Assembly: GCA_902806105.1 (NCBI GenBank)
Contig: CADCVI010000200.1
Coordinates: forward strand, 1 to 23,121
Length of the DNA stretch: 23,121 nucleotides
Direction of reading: 5' to 3'
Source of the DNA: an uncultured Rubrobacteraceae bacterium
GTDB taxonomy: Bacteria > Actinomycetota > Rubrobacteria > Rubrobacterales > Rubrobacteraceae
Shown in pieces: positions 22,610 through 23,121 of this stretch (its first letter is position 1; every line of letters starts with the position of its first letter). Both the position numbers and the translations under genes were made by a program. Below the pieces are notes generated by a model that saw only the letters and a list, made by a program, of their open reading frames with translations, made no database searches and was not told the origin of the DNA.

Positions 22610-23121
22610 ACCGACTCTCCTCCCAGGGCGCCGAAGACTATCCTCAGGGGCTCCGTCCGGGCCGGCGCCGCGACCACGGAGAGGCCGAGGTGATTGTACA
22701 CTTCGCGCCGCGCTTCTCCCCCGAGGGCGTCGAGGTCGCCCCCGGCCACCCCCTCGTAGCGCCTCAGCAGGGCCTCCCCCTCGGCCTCGGCGTCCCTGGC
22801 CCTCCGCAGGCGCGCCTCGGCCTCGCCGAGCGCCCTTTCGGCCTCCTCCCGGACGGCCTTCAGGGAGTCGAGGGAGGCGCGGAGCTCCTCGAGGGTCATG
22901 GCGTCCGCCCGGTACATCTCCTGGTTCTTCGCCCTCTTCCTTTCGCACTCGGCGATCACCCCGGCGAGCTTCTTCGCCTCCGCGCCCGGGTCGCCCGTCA
23001 GCCGCTTCTGGCCCTCCCGGTACGCCCGGAGCATCGCCCTCAGCCGCTCGGGGTCGAGGAGGATCCCCCTAACCGCCGCCCACACCTCCCCCTAGATCTC
23101 GTCGGCGTTCGGCGTCCTGCC
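22579..23121 (-). pseudogene. Large serine recombinase, C-terminal end, amber-interrupted
   Basis: Reading leftward from the window edge: GRTPNADEI, then TAG at 23092-23094, then GEVWAAVRGILLDPERLRAML continuing in the same frame for 168 residues. The region EVWAAVRGILLDPERLRAML (20 residues), a long charged coiled coil (KKLAGVIAECERKRAKNQEM, TLEELRASLDSLKAV) and the final YNHLGLSVVAAP segment are typical of the C-terminal domain of large serine integrases of phages or integrative elements. Because homology-like sequence runs across the TAG without a frame change, a Glu/Trp-to-stop point mutation is likely. GTG 23085 would be an internal restart but lacks a well-spaced SD. The last residues overlap the ybaB SD and start, so they may be host-derived. 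The catalytic N-terminal domain lies outside the window. Confidence 0.7.

Noticed and set aside
1..23121. CRISPR arrays, tRNA or rRNA genes, complete insertion sequences
   Set aside because: No regularly spaced repeats, cloverleaf sequences, ribosomal motifs or transposase genes were recognised.

Overview
The window is about 23 kb of GC-rich, tightly packed bacterial DNA. GTG and TTG starts, strong Shine-Dalgarno (SD) sites, strongly G/C-biased third codon positions and the gene families seen (DUF3618/holin-like envelope genes, paired S1C proteases with a LuxR regulator, TetR_C regulator, B12-dependent diol dehydratase) suggest a deep-branching Actinomycetota, most likely Rubrobacter or a relative. 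That placement is inference from gene content and protein resemblance; no marker gene was aligned.

Layout. 1-624: 3' part of a sucrase/ferredoxin-like protein. 625-6488 (+): a coenzyme-B12-dependent diol/glycerol dehydratase operon with a sigma70-like promoter and a long leader. It runs large, medium and small subunits, a 25-codon micro-ORF with a hairpin, reactivase large and small subunits, then an unknown 121-aa protein. 6665-7585 (+): a PduX-type L-threonine kinase, which supplies the aminopropanol arm of cobalamin, so one locus pairs a B12 enzyme with part of its cofactor supply. No microcompartment shell genes are visible, and the medium and small subunits lack the N-terminal extensions tied to encapsulation. 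7971-8898 (+): DedA membrane protein and a 61-aa protein. 8952-9976 (-): two small membrane proteins. 10102-10743 (+): a TetR regulator divergent from them, with a near-perfect palindromic operator between. 10755-11020: an uncoded segment with a dense nested set of stems, probably a structured RNA. 11169-12645 (-): a GNAT acetyltransferase and a diacylglycerol-kinase-family lipid kinase.

12954-15537 (-): a likely five-gene envelope/stress module: a DUF3618/DUF883-like protein with 11-residue LEA-like repeats, a holin-like protein, a tail-anchored amphipathic protein, a 33-aa membrane peptide and a 90-aa membrane protein. It is divergent from an excisionase-type HTH regulator (15733-16491, +) across an AT-rich promoter with 20-bp-spaced direct repeats. 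16583-19024 (-): two HtrA-like proteases without signal peptides, coupled to a LuxR protein whose receiver has lost its phosphorylation residues. 19326-22609 (-): ybaB-recR-helicase (MrfA/YprA type), a DNA maintenance block. 22579-23121 (-): the C-terminal end of a large serine recombinase, broken by an in-frame amber codon and overlapping the start of ybaB, which suggests a mobile-element boundary.

The points most worth checking are the structured region at 10755-11020, the intracellular protease/pseudo-receiver operon, and the recombinase/ybaB junction.
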